NCBI GenBank assembly: GCA_964532715.1
Contig: CAZHIX010000023.1
Coordinates: 1-18,484 of the forward strand
Reading direction: 5' to 3'
Origin: 1-14-0-10-45-29 sp964532715
GTDB taxonomy: Archaea > Micrarchaeota > Micrarchaeia > Anstonellales > Anstonellaceae
Length of the DNA stretch: 18,484 nt
In this document: in pieces, positions 1 to 8,034 of the stretch
How positions within the stretch are numbered: the stretch's first letter is position 1
How the letters are laid out: every line of letters begins with the position of its first letter
Program-made: the position numbers and the translations under genes
The notes under the pieces: generated by a model
What the model was told of the DNA's origin: nothing
Seen by the model: only the letters and a program-made list of their open reading frames with translations
Database searches by the model: none

Positions 1-70
1 CACAGGCGTTGGTGCACCGACGGCTTTAGCCGTCGATTGAGTTGCGGGGTCTTTAGTCCAGTTTGAGGAT
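1..70 (+). repeat. Cloverleaf (three-way junction) repeat, copy 1, truncated by window start
   Basis: The first 55 bases are identical to 10466-10520, and the next 15 are very similar (differences at the first two bases and one internal base). The piece holds the perfect hairpin CGACGGC-TTTA-GCCGTCG, the palindrome GGTGCACC and the 3' arm of the closing stem, ending in TTTGAGGAT. The 5' half lies outside the window, and the start falls in the loop of the first hairpin as seen in copy 2. A scaffold starting inside a repeat fits an assembly break. A promoter-proximal TATA box and a gene follow, as they do after copy 2. Confidence 0.85.
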
Positions 71-195
71 TAAAATTCAAGAAGAATCCCTTGATGTGAT
101 TGGAATAAGTGAAAAAAGTAGTAAAATGTTCTTAAAAATCATGTTTTTTGTTTTATTTATTACTAATTTTAGAAAAAAAATACGACGAAACAACT

Positions 196-205
196 GTTTA
201 TAACC
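196..205 (+). promoter_or_regulatory. TATA box of the kinase-like gene
   Basis: GTTTATAACC lies about 20 bases before the ATG at 219, so the transcript would begin at or near the start codon (leaderless). The second in-frame ATG at 234 fits the usual TATA-to-start distance equally well, so the start is not settled. Confidence 0.45.
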
Positions 206-218
206 ATTTTGCATACAA

Positions 219-1034
219 ATGAAATTGTTTGAAATGGAATCTAGAGTCTTTAATAGAAAAATTTTGCCCCCAAAAATCCCAAGCCTTAATGTTTTTGAGC
301 GCATACCAAAAGTTACAAATATTATAAGCATAGATAAAAAATATACCCATAAAATATTGAGAGTTAAGTTTAAGCCTCAATTAAAAATTGATGTAAAACA
401 TGGGGATGAAACGATTCATTTCTCAAGAATTGCATGCAACCATCAGGCAGAAAATATTTTAGAGCTTCTAAACTCAAATGATGTTCCGTTTGAGTTGAGA
501 AACTTTTTATCGCCAATTGCTATTTTGAAATCAAGCCGAACTGATTTGTTTAGTCCAGTAGAGCACACGTATATGATTAGTGCATTTTCAAAAGATTATA
601 TTTCACTTGATAAAATTAGAAATTCAAAGTATAGAGTGCGCGTAATTGGAAAGATAATTTCAAATCTTGCATCTATTCATGCACTTGGAATACTTGTTGG
701 AGATATAGAATGCAACAATATAATAGTAAAAAACATTCAACCACATTTTAAGTCGGCAGGACATATGAATGCAATGAAAGATATGGGCGAGTGTGTAGAT
801 GAGTTTTTGATATTTTTGTGCGATTTGATATCTAAAAAAATGATTTCAAAATATGAGGCTATTCATTTTATACGACACTATAGTATGACAAACGAAAAAG
901 CACGACTACACGTAAAATACTATTTGCATAAAAAGAGTTTTTTGATTCACAAGGATTTAACAAAAGACACTAATGAGTTCAACATGAACACGCTAAACGA
1001 TGTGCTCATGCAGTATTATACTAAGTATTTCTAA
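219..1034 (+). CDS. Divergent protein-kinase-like protein (Bud32/RIO-like catalytic loop)
   Basis: A 271-residue protein with no signal peptide or membrane segment. Residues about 148-170 (ASIHALGILVGDIECNNIIV) look like the catalytic loop of small archaeal kinases: Asp162 follows Gly as in the HGD form of Bud32, and Asn167 is at the expected +5 position. DMG at 188-190 could be the metal-binding DFG equivalent, though its 26-residue distance from Asp162 is longer than usual. The N-lobe is poorly conserved; I cannot name a confident ATP-binding lysine, although an acidic helix (HQAENILELL, about 84-93) may hold the partner Glu. The C-terminal about 80 residues are basic and unassigned. No Kae1 or other KEOPS gene is nearby, so a Bud32 role is not implied. 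Predicted ATP-binding kinase or pseudokinase; substrate unknown. The start could be the ATG at 234. Confidence 0.6.
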   Translation: MKLFEMESRVFNRKILPPKIPSLNVFERIPKVTNIISIDKKYTHKILRVKFKPQLKIDVKHGDETIHFSRIACNHQAENILELLNSNDVPFELRNFLSPIAILKSSRTDLFSPVEHTYMISAFSKDYISLDKIRNSKYRVRVIGKIISNLASIHALGILVGDIECNNIIVKNIQPHFKSAGHMNAMKDMGECVDEFLIFLCDLISKKMISKYEAIHFIRHYSMTNEKARLHVKYYLHKKSFLIHKDLTKDTNEFNMNTLNDVLMQYYTKYF

Positions 1035-1058
1035 TTTTTTATTTACGTGAGTTTTACA

Positions 1059-1183
1059 AAAGATTTGCCAAAAGGTGCTACAAAACACAAAAAGTGCTTG
1101 TGCACCATTAAAGCACAAAGTCTAGATTTGAATTGATAGATACATCAACCCGCATGCAAGTGGGTTTTGCATCACACTTGACA
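1059..1183 (+). repeat. Two-hairpin repeat, copy A' (degenerate)
   Basis: It begins near AAAAGATTTGCC, resembling the ATCAGATTTGC start of the better copies, and ends CTTGACAAT exactly like the copy at 17631. The 3' part shares the catcaacc...gtgggttttg motif of that copy's second hairpin. The left hairpin is decayed (GGTGC/GCACC and TTGTGC/GCACAA are the only clear pairs). It directly abuts the next copy and shares the AT at 1184-1185 with it. It lies 25 bases after the stop of the kinase-like gene. Confidence 0.55.
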
Positions 1184-1185
1184 AT

Positions 1186-1298
1186 CAGATTTGCAGCGCA
1201 CTTAAGGGTTTGACGCTCATTTTGAAAATGGCTTGCTGAGTCGGCCGGACATTCACTTGCACCCACTAAAAGTGAGGAGTTTCTCTGCCAACTTGGCG
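1186..1298 (+). mobile_element. Two-hairpin repeat, copy A
   Basis: Begins CAGATTTGC after AT (1184-1185) and ends CTTGGCG before AT (1299-1300), the same boundaries as the copy at 18088-18217. Its right half is nearly identical to that copy (GGACATTCACTTGCACCCAC onward). The first hairpin is shorter and different in sequence but keeps a stem (AGCG/CGCT, CATTTT/AAAATG). The second hairpin pairs GCTGAGTCGGC with GCCAACTTGGC using G-U wobbles. It lies 18 bases beyond the stop codon of the converging protease gene. Apparently a non-autonomous element; no coding capacity. Confidence 0.75.
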
Positions 1299-1316
1299 AT
1301 GTTCGTCTAGAAGTTT

Positions 1317-4300
1317 TTATTCCAAAGGCAGAGTATCAATAGTCGTAGTTGGATGAGCAACCCCAACAGATATTGTAGTGAACACAGAATCCTTGATTGA
1401 ACATGCCTGTAAGTTGGTACAGTAGTATAGCCTGAAGGCATACGTGGTATCTGGACTTAGACCATTGATGCGAACTTTTCTGTTTCTAGTGTAGTCAGAG
1501 TATTGCACTATTGAAGGGACTTCGGACCCAATTGGCCAATATGATAACTCTACATTTGTAGCAACATCAGTGTTGAATGAAATAGTAACTGTATCCAAAG
1601 AAGCTTTTGACATAAGATTTGAGAGTTGAGCTTGAGGTGCACTTTGTGTCCAGAAAGTTGAAGAACTAGATTCTGCACAAGAACCTTGCGGAGTACATGA
1701 AATCGCTGAATATTCGTACTGAGTATTTGCAACAAGATCAGATATGGGAACATTGTGAGTTGATTCAAATGCGGAATTATGAGCGTATTGCCAATACCTT
1801 AATGGAATTAATTGTCTGTATCTTACAGTACTATTTGCATTTATGTTTGTGTCCCAGTAAATATTTGCACTGGTATATTCAATTGAATTCACACCCACAT
1901 TTGAAATAGTAAGTGCTGGACCGCCTGGAGTTTCAAAAGTATCAACATCACTTTGAACACACATATTAAACTGAGTACATGAACTTACCTGATACTCATA
2001 AGTTGTACCTGCACTCAAATCATATATGAGATCCCCATGATTTAGGACATAAACTGGATTTGATGCATAAATCCATTGAGTTGAACCCAGTTCTCTATAA
2101 GATATTGAACTGTTTGATAAAATATCAGTTGTCCAAGTTATCAGAGCCACATTTTCTCCAAGAGGAATCACATTTATATTTTCAATTATTGGAACTTGAT
2201 CACTTTGTGTTTGAAATATTTGAATTTGGCTTTGTTTGCATTCCTGCTCTGCGGTGCAAGAGATTACTTGGTAATCATATGTGGCTTGTGGTTGAAGATT
2301 TACAAGATTTAGGCTGTGAGATAAGCTGTATTGCTCATCATATGCATATTGCCATTGTGCTTCATTTTGTAATTTGTATGCAACAGTTGCATTTGCATCA
2401 ACATTTGTATTCCAATCTATTTGCGCACTTTCCTGAGCAGAAGTAGATTGCAAATTTAGTATTTGAAGTGATGATGGCGTAGATGTGATTTGCCCATCTC
2501 CAATCACAACGAGTGCGAAGTCTTGCAAACCTGAAGTTGAAACATACGAGCTCACTTCAATTGAATAGTTTCCAACTTGAGGCTCATCCAAGCTCACAAG
2601 TTCAATAACATTTAAGCGATCAGCATTATTCAGATTAGATTCGTTACTGTTTCCATACCACCAAGAACCATCTGGAGCAGTTACTTTTAAGTCTAAATCG
2701 TTGATTAGCGCTCCTTGAGCACAGTAAGAGATTATACCTATACAGGGTGGATCAGTCCAAACTAAAGCGACTCTTAGAGGAACTGATGAATTTTCAACTT
2801 CATAACTGAAAAATGCACTATCCCCCGTGCTCAGATTATATTGAGCATCAGAATAATACGTTTTGTGATTTGGATATATTTCAAGAGAGCGGTTAAGATT
2901 TACAAGTCCAAAACCTTCGTAGTTGTTTGGAACAGTACCATATAAGTCTTCCCCAATGTGTTCTGCCCCAGCGATCAGTATGGCTCTAATCAATGCAGAA
3001 GTTGGATTTTCATAGCTTCTATTTTGTGCAAGATAATCAAACACAAGTGCAGAAGCACCTGCGGCTGAAGGAGCAGACATGGAAGTCCCATCTGCATACA
3101 AATAGTTTGTTATTTTCTGAGTTGTTGAGATTTGCGTCCCAGGTGTAACAAGATCAGGCTTTATCCTACCATCATTTGTTGGACCACGAGAGGATGCAGG
3201 GGCTACAGTATACGGAAAAATTAATCCACTAATTGCCCCAACAGAAATCATGTTTTTTGCACTTGAATGAGAACTAACAGTAGATAGATTTGGTCCAGAA
3301 TTTCCTGCCCCATATACTATTACCATGTTTCTATTTACATCGTTAGAATATGCGTCAATTCTTCTTGAATGAAGATTATATATAGAGAGAGAGAGAGCTG
3401 ATGCATAAGAGTTTGAATGAACTCTTGCATTATACAACTCAGATTCTGCAAATAAATCAGAGATGTTGTTTGGAGGATTTAGCAAGCCACTAGTATCATT
3501 CCCAATACTCTGCACCAATAAATTTGAAGAGTAAGCCATTCCTTTTTTAATAGGATTTTCAGTTCCGTTGCCTACAAAGATTCCTGCCACATAAGAACCA
3601 TGATTACTCAAATCTGCACCAGTTGGGTTTCCACTACAGGTAGTAGATTTTACCCCATCACACCATGCACTGATCTGAGTTCTGCCTCTAAGATCCAGAT
3701 GCACATTCTCTGAACCACCAGGTCCAACACCACCATCAGCAATCGCAACAGTAATGTTCTCCCCACTATAACCATAAGTATTCCAAACACCACTTGCACC
3801 AATTACTTTTGAAGTGATACTATTTAGAACTTCCATTGCAACAACTTCAGAAACTGAGCTCACCCCAATTATTCTTGATATAAGAGCTGTTTGTCTTGAA
3901 TCTGCATTTAATATCTCAAACCAATCTGCACCAGATTTGTAAATTTTTGAAATTTTCTCAATTTTACTTTTAATTAGATTATAATTTTCATTAGGGTAAA
4001 GGGTTATGTATATACGCTTGGTTCCACTAAATTTCATGAGAGACTCATCCATTAAGGCAGTATTGTGCAACTTAAGTATGGTTGCACCAAGCTCTTTTGG
4101 CAGACCTATTTTTTTGTTTTGCGCAACTCTCCCGATGTAAATTGATTTACCTGAATATCCAACTACATCAAATTCATCATGAATGATTTGCACTTGTTCA
4201 TAAGTTACAGGGTTGTCAAAACTAATTAGATAGTAATCAAAACTATAAGATACCTGAGCAGAAGTTTGTGAAGAGCCAGATGTTTGAAAGGGACCATACA

Positions 4301-4391
4301 CATTTTGTAGATTTTTTATCGGTTCTGCGCTAACACTAAACATAAACCCAACTACAAGTATCAGATACAACGACAGCAAACCAAGCCTCAT
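1317..4391 (-). CDS. Secreted subtilisin-like serine protease (S8) with four FN3-like domains
   Basis: A 1024-residue exported protease. The chosen ATG at 4391 starts an ideal signal peptide (short basic start, hydrophobic stretch about 3-20, cleavage near VSA-EP) and has GGGGGTG about six bases upstream; an in-frame ATG 54 bases further up would bury the signal. Residues about 40-190 are probably a propeptide region. The catalytic triad is complete: Asp219 in VAIADGGV, His264 in NHGSYVAG, Ser437 in GTSMSAPSAAG, with oxyanion Asn364 in GAGNSGP. Residues about 530-635 (VALVWTDPP, LINDLDLKVTAPDG) match the beta-barrel domain following the catalytic domain in KP-43-type subtilases. Four FN3-like repeats follow to about 1010, each with a paired-cysteine motif such as YQVISCTAEQECKQS. 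No C-terminal anchor is visible. It is divergent from the cysteine-rich surface protein gene, so a role in surface-protein processing or scavenging is possible. Family assignment is firm; substrate is unknown. Confidence 0.93.
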   Translation of the reverse strand: MRLGLLSLYLILVVGFMFSVSAEPIKNLQNVYGPFQTSGSSQTSAQVSYSFDYYLISFDNPVTYEQVQIIHDEFDVVGYSGKSIYIGRVAQNKKIGLPKELGATILKLHNTALMDESLMKFSGTKRIYITLYPNENYNLIKSKIEKISKIYKSGADWFEILNADSRQTALISRIIGVSSVSEVVAMEVLNSITSKVIGASGVWNTYGYSGENITVAIADGGVGPGGSENVHLDLRGRTQISAWCDGVKSTTCSGNPTGADLSNHGSYVAGIFVGNGTENPIKKGMAYSSNLLVQSIGNDTSGLLNPPNNISDLFAESELYNARVHSNSYASALSLSIYNLHSRRIDAYSNDVNRNMVIVYGAGNSGPNLSTVSSHSSAKNMISVGAISGLIFPYTVAPASSRGPTNDGRIKPDLVTPGTQISTTQKITNYLYADGTSMSAPSAAGASALVFDYLAQNRSYENPTSALIRAILIAGAEHIGEDLYGTVPNNYEGFGLVNLNRSLEIYPNHKTYYSDAQYNLSTGDSAFFSYEVENSSVPLRVALVWTDPPCIGIISYCAQGALINDLDLKVTAPDGSWWYGNSNESNLNNADRLNVIELVSLDEPQVGNYSIEVSSYVSTSGLQDFALVVIGDGQITSTPSSLQILNLQSTSAQESAQIDWNTNVDANATVAYKLQNEAQWQYAYDEQYSLSHSLNLVNLQPQATYDYQVISCTAEQECKQSQIQIFQTQSDQVPIIENINVIPLGENVALITWTTDILSNSSISYRELGSTQWIYASNPVYVLNHGDLIYDLSAGTTYEYQVSSCTQFNMCVQSDVDTFETPGGPALTISNVGVNSIEYTSANIYWDTNINANSTVRYRQLIPLRYWQYAHNSAFESTHNVPISDLVANTQYEYSAISCTPQGSCAESSSSTFWTQSAPQAQLSNLMSKASLDTVTISFNTDVATNVELSYWPIGSEVPSIVQYSDYTRNRKVRINGLSPDTTYAFRLYYCTNLQACSIKDSVFTTISVGVAHPTTTIDTLPLE

Positions 4392-4442
4392 GTGCACACC
4401 CCCACTTTTTTGTGAATCTAACAGGTAAATATTGTTTTTAAT

Positions 4443-4454
4443 CATATTTAAAGT
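4443..4454 (-). promoter_or_regulatory. TATA box of the protease gene
   Basis: On the minus strand the sequence reads ACTTTAAATATG. Transcription would start near 4422-4428, leaving a leader of about 30-35 bases that carries the GGGGGTG ribosome binding site. This supports translation from 4391. Confidence 0.55.
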
Positions 4455-4572
4455 TATCTACCCACACTTTTTACCACAAAACATGATTAGAAACCTAATA
4501 TGAACCACAGAACAACTAAAATAGAAAGGTGTTGAGCTACATTTAAAATGCATAGATAACAATCCTGCAAAC

Positions 4573-4582
4573 ATATATAAAT
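4573..4582 (+). promoter_or_regulatory. TATA box of the cysteine-rich protein gene
   Basis: ATATATAAAT is centred about 26 bases before the ATG at 4603, the standard archaeal TATA-to-start distance. There is no Shine-Dalgarno sequence in the short interval, so the mRNA is probably leaderless. Confidence 0.65.
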
Positions 4583-4602
4583 TAGATAAGAGAAGCCAAA
4601 AC

Positions 4603-7600
4603 ATGGAAAAAACTGGACAGAGCACTGTTGAGCTGTTGATTATTTTTGGAGTGATGATGCTTGTAGCATCAGTTGCGCTTTTTGTTTATGAGGGATTTTT
4701 GGATCCGTCTGGAGCCAAGATACTAAAATCAAAAGCATATTGGGCAGGCATGAGTTATGGAGTTCAACTTTCTGATTGGATGCTTTTAGTTGTAGATGAT
4801 TCGCCAGCTCAAAAAGTTGAAGCAAATCTTACACTGATGATAAAGAATCCAAGAAGTGATACAATTGCAATAAAGAAGATAGAAATTGAACAGGGGAATT
4901 TTGAAAATGTTTGGATTGCTCAAAGTGCAATATTTGCAGGTAAATCTGATTCATTATATTTAGTAATTGCCCCAAAAAGTACAGTTCAGATAATTGTTCA
5001 ACATTTTGAAACAGGCATAGATAGATATGTTCCATCAGATGTTTATGAGTTAGATACTACGTTTGTATATGAAACTGCAGATGGTCTTGAGATGACTCAA
5101 AAAGGTTCACTTCCGATTGTTGGCAGAAAGCAAGCTACTCAAAGTACTTTGGGCGGATGCCCAAGTGGAACAGAAGAATGCCCAGATACAACTCATTGTT
5201 GCCCAAATGGATTTTGTGGTGGAGCACAAAATAATATTTGCTCAAGCACAATAAAAAATTGCAATTCTTCAGACCCATTTAATCCCTCAAATCAATTCTG
5301 TGTTCAAGCAGGATGTGAAGCGAATGAGTATTGCAATGCAGTTACGTGTGAATGTATAGAAAAACCTCTAGTCGCATGTAGTGATGGAGATCCAAATTTC
5401 AATGCACACACAATGATTTGTAGTGATGACTGTGAAGATAATTTTGGAGAATACTTTTATTGTAATGCGACTACGTGCTCATGTGAAGAGATACTTCCAG
5501 AGATAGCGCTCTGCACGGATCAAGATGTCACCGAACTCCAATGCAACTATACTATTCCGATGACAGGAGATCCGATAATTGCACGTGGTTTAAAACAAGG
5601 TCAGCAAGAACCAGGATGTTGTTATAATGGAACAATTAATGGAAATCTCATCAACGAAACATGCATAGGCGCACAGCTTGAAAGTGGCGTGTGGACTCCG
5701 CCAGGCGCGTACTACCCAATAGGCGCAGGATGTTGTATAAATAATACTTACAATTACTGCAACGATGAAGAACAAAGATATTGCTGTCCGGGATTGTTGT
5801 GTGATAATGAAAATACAAATAGATGTGTTAATGCAAGCGAACTTGTTTGCGATCCAGGTTATGTTTTGATGCAAGGAAGACACCCATTGGACACATATTG
5901 GCCAACACAAATCCAGATTGGCTCACAATGTGAAAAATCATCACAATGTGGATCTTTTCAGTATTGCCATCCAGAAAACTTTACATGCCAACCATGCGCA
6001 CCACCAGGAGAGGATTGCATAACCATTGGAGAATATCAACCATTCTGCTGTCCGACAAGCGCACTGTTCTGTAACGAATCAGGAAAATGCGAAGGAACAG
6101 TTGAATTTCCAGATGAAGAATATGAGATTGCAGATGCGTTTTGTTGTCATGAAGATTATGTGTGTAATACTGTGTTTTATGGTCCAGAATATTTCTTGTA
6201 CACATATCCGCCAGTAGGTTCATTGCAGTTGCAAACATCTTGTTGCATATTGCCAAATACAATGCACACTTGGTATGATGAACAAGGTGCAACTCAGTGT
6301 TTGTGTTGTAGTGGAGAAGGAATGGTCGCTTGTATTGGAGAGGAAGTAAATGTAGCAGTATGTTGCCCACAAGGAGAATGCTATGTTGATAGTGAAACTG
6401 GAATCCCGAGTTGTTGTGGGGACGTAGGTAGTACAAACCAAGAGTTGCCATATTCGCAAGGAAATTATAAATGTTGCCCAGAGGGCGAAACAGCATGCGA
6501 TACAGATTTGTGCTGTGAAGAAGGAAGCACATGTGCAAATTCAGAAATTGGAGTCTTGGGACAATCACCTCCAGTTGTGGTTCCGGTTGAAAGTGAGCCG
6601 TATTGTTGTCTAGCGAAATATTCGTGTGCTAACCAGACAGGACTTTGTTGCAACATGCCAAGTTTTGAGTGTAAAACAGCGGTTGATGATAATGGGAATA
6701 GTGTAGAATATTGTTGCTCAACGGACATAACAGATCCAGTTTTAGCAAAAAGAAAAATAGGTGGGCAATGGGTAGATGCGTGTTGTGATGCATCAGATGT
6801 AAAAGATGGGATATGCTGTCCACAAGAAACAGAAGCATGCGAAGGAAGTTGTTGTTCAACTGGAAATTGCCAGACAATAAACTTTGAGTATGATTTGGCA
6901 AGCTACAAAGAAGGTCTCTGTTGCGAGCAAGGACAAGTTGGATATTATTATACACTACCCTCAGGTTATACCGCAGTAAATCCTCCGAATAGTGCAATTG
7001 GAAATGTAGTGTTTGGATGCTGTGATCCAAACAATCTTGCAACTTCTCCAGATGAAGGACAGGTTTGTTGCTCCTCAGACAATATGCAAATAGTAGACAA
7101 TGGATTTGATTACTATTGTTGCCCAGACACACAAAAGTATAGATGTTATGATTCGTGTTGTGAAAACGCATGTATAACCAAAGGAGTTCCGCAGTATGCC
7201 ACCAATAGCGGAATGTGTTGTGCAAAAGGAGAAAGTTATTATTGCACCGACGGCTGTTGTGCACATGAATGTAATGCACAAGGATATTGCAGTGAATGCC
7301 TAAGTGGCCAGACACCTTGTGGACAAGGAATATGTTGCACAGATGCTACACAAACATGTATAGATAATGCGTGCTGTCCAAATGAAGATGCATGTTATAA
7401 TGAATGCTGTGTGGATGGTTATGTTTGCGCAGATAAAAATGAAATCTGTTGTTCAGAAAAGAAAATATGCGGAAGCTATTGTTGTTCAGATAATCAAATA
7501 TGTGATGATGGAATGTGCATTAGTGCACCAAGTTGTGAGAGCATAGCACCGAACAAGGATTCAAGTGCATGCTCGGCAGGAGTTTGCTCAGCAACAGGAG

Positions 7601-7920
7601 GCGATTGTCAGTACAATTCAGGTTTAGATATTTGTGAATGCGCATGTGGAGTAAGTAGTAGCGAGAGTGAAGGCAACAAATGTGGAGGGTACTGCCCGCC
7701 CCATCCATTAAGTAGTTCATATGAAGTTGTATGTGAAACATTTGATGCAGAATGTTATTGTGGATATGAACATGTAGATACGTGCGATCTCAATGCGTAT
7801 AACGGACTATGTGAAGAAGAAGGAACTACGTGTGTTATAAATAGAAACGGAATAAAAACCACTGGAACCTGTAGATCATTAGATAACAATTGTTATTGTG
7901 TTGAAGGATTCACTAAGTAG
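4603..7920 (+). CDS. Giant cysteine-rich surface protein with class III (pilin-like) signal peptide
   Basis: A 1105-residue protein. The N-terminus MEKTGQSTVELLIIFG matches the archaeal class III signal (prepilin-peptidase cleavage expected between Gly5 and Gln6, with Glu at mature position 5), followed by a hydrophobic helix to about residue 28. Residues about 35-180 form a cysteine-free, beta-rich region (NLTLMIKNPRSDTIAIKKIEI). From about 185 to the end there are about 130 cysteines, more than 30 as CC pairs, in loose motifs such as CCPxGxC, CCSxxxxxC and CxxGxCC, with no exact tandem period. Many N-x-S/T sites suggest glycosylation. The last about 150 residues switch to CxC/CxCG spacing. 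Such spacing implies either a disulfide-stapled rod or metal binding. It would be held at the membrane or built into a filament by the N-terminal helix, cysteine domains outside. Divergent from a secreted protease. I recognise no named family. Confidence 0.9.
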   Translation: MEKTGQSTVELLIIFGVMMLVASVALFVYEGFLDPSGAKILKSKAYWAGMSYGVQLSDWMLLVVDDSPAQKVEANLTLMIKNPRSDTIAIKKIEIEQGNFENVWIAQSAIFAGKSDSLYLVIAPKSTVQIIVQHFETGIDRYVPSDVYELDTTFVYETADGLEMTQKGSLPIVGRKQATQSTLGGCPSGTEECPDTTHCCPNGFCGGAQNNICSSTIKNCNSSDPFNPSNQFCVQAGCEANEYCNAVTCECIEKPLVACSDGDPNFNAHTMICSDDCEDNFGEYFYCNATTCSCEEILPEIALCTDQDVTELQCNYTIPMTGDPIIARGLKQGQQEPGCCYNGTINGNLINETCIGAQLESGVWTPPGAYYPIGAGCCINNTYNYCNDEEQRYCCPGLLCDNENTNRCVNASELVCDPGYVLMQGRHPLDTYWPTQIQIGSQCEKSSQCGSFQYCHPENFTCQPCAPPGEDCITIGEYQPFCCPTSALFCNESGKCEGTVEFPDEEYEIADAFCCHEDYVCNTVFYGPEYFLYTYPPVGSLQLQTSCCILPNTMHTWYDEQGATQCLCCSGEGMVACIGEEVNVAVCCPQGECYVDSETGIPSCCGDVGSTNQELPYSQGNYKCCPEGETACDTDLCCEEGSTCANSEIGVLGQSPPVVVPVESEPYCCLAKYSCANQTGLCCNMPSFECKTAVDDNGNSVEYCCSTDITDPVLAKRKIGGQWVDACCDASDVKDGICCPQETEACEGSCCSTGNCQTINFEYDLASYKEGLCCEQGQVGYYYTLPSGYTAVNPPNSAIGNVVFGCCDPNNLATSPDEGQVCCSSDNMQIVDNGFDYYCCPDTQKYRCYDSCCENACITKGVPQYATNSGMCCAKGESYYCTDGCCAHECNAQGYCSECLSGQTPCGQGICCTDATQTCIDNACCPNEDACYNECCVDGYVCADKNEICCSEKKICGSYCCSDNQICDDGMCISAPSCESIAPNKDSSACSAGVCSATGGDCQYNSGLDICECACGVSSSESEGNKCGGYCPPHPLSSSYEVVCETFDAECYCGYEHVDTCDLNAYNGLCEEEGTTCVINRNGIKTTGTCRSLDNNCYCVEGFTK

Positions 7921-7960
7921 AAATTTCATATTTACACAAACATTACACACACAGTTATTA

Positions 7961-8006
7961 TTTAGCAATGAAAATATCATAAAATTTATTGCTAAACAAA
8001 AAAAAT
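7961..8006 (-). terminator. Terminator region between convergent genes
   Basis: For the leftward Rad50 transcript there are two U tracts just past the stop (TTTTTT near 8014-8019 and TTTTTTTT near 7998-8005), the usual archaeal termination signal. A perfect 9-bp inverted repeat TTTAGCAAT (7961-7969)/ATTGCTAAA (7988-7996) sits beyond them and could serve both directions, but for the rightward gene it is not followed by a U tract. Confidence 0.5.
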
Positions 8007-8034
8007 ACTTGAAAAAAGATGATACAAAAGCACT

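Noticed and set aside
1059..1298. CRISPR array
   Set aside because: The repeats are long, structured, few and not separated by uniform spacers; no cas gene is present.
5590..7315. Several long minus-strand frames opposite the cysteine-rich gene
   Set aside because: They are shadows caused by the cysteine codon bias of the plus-strand gene; no start signals or family patterns.
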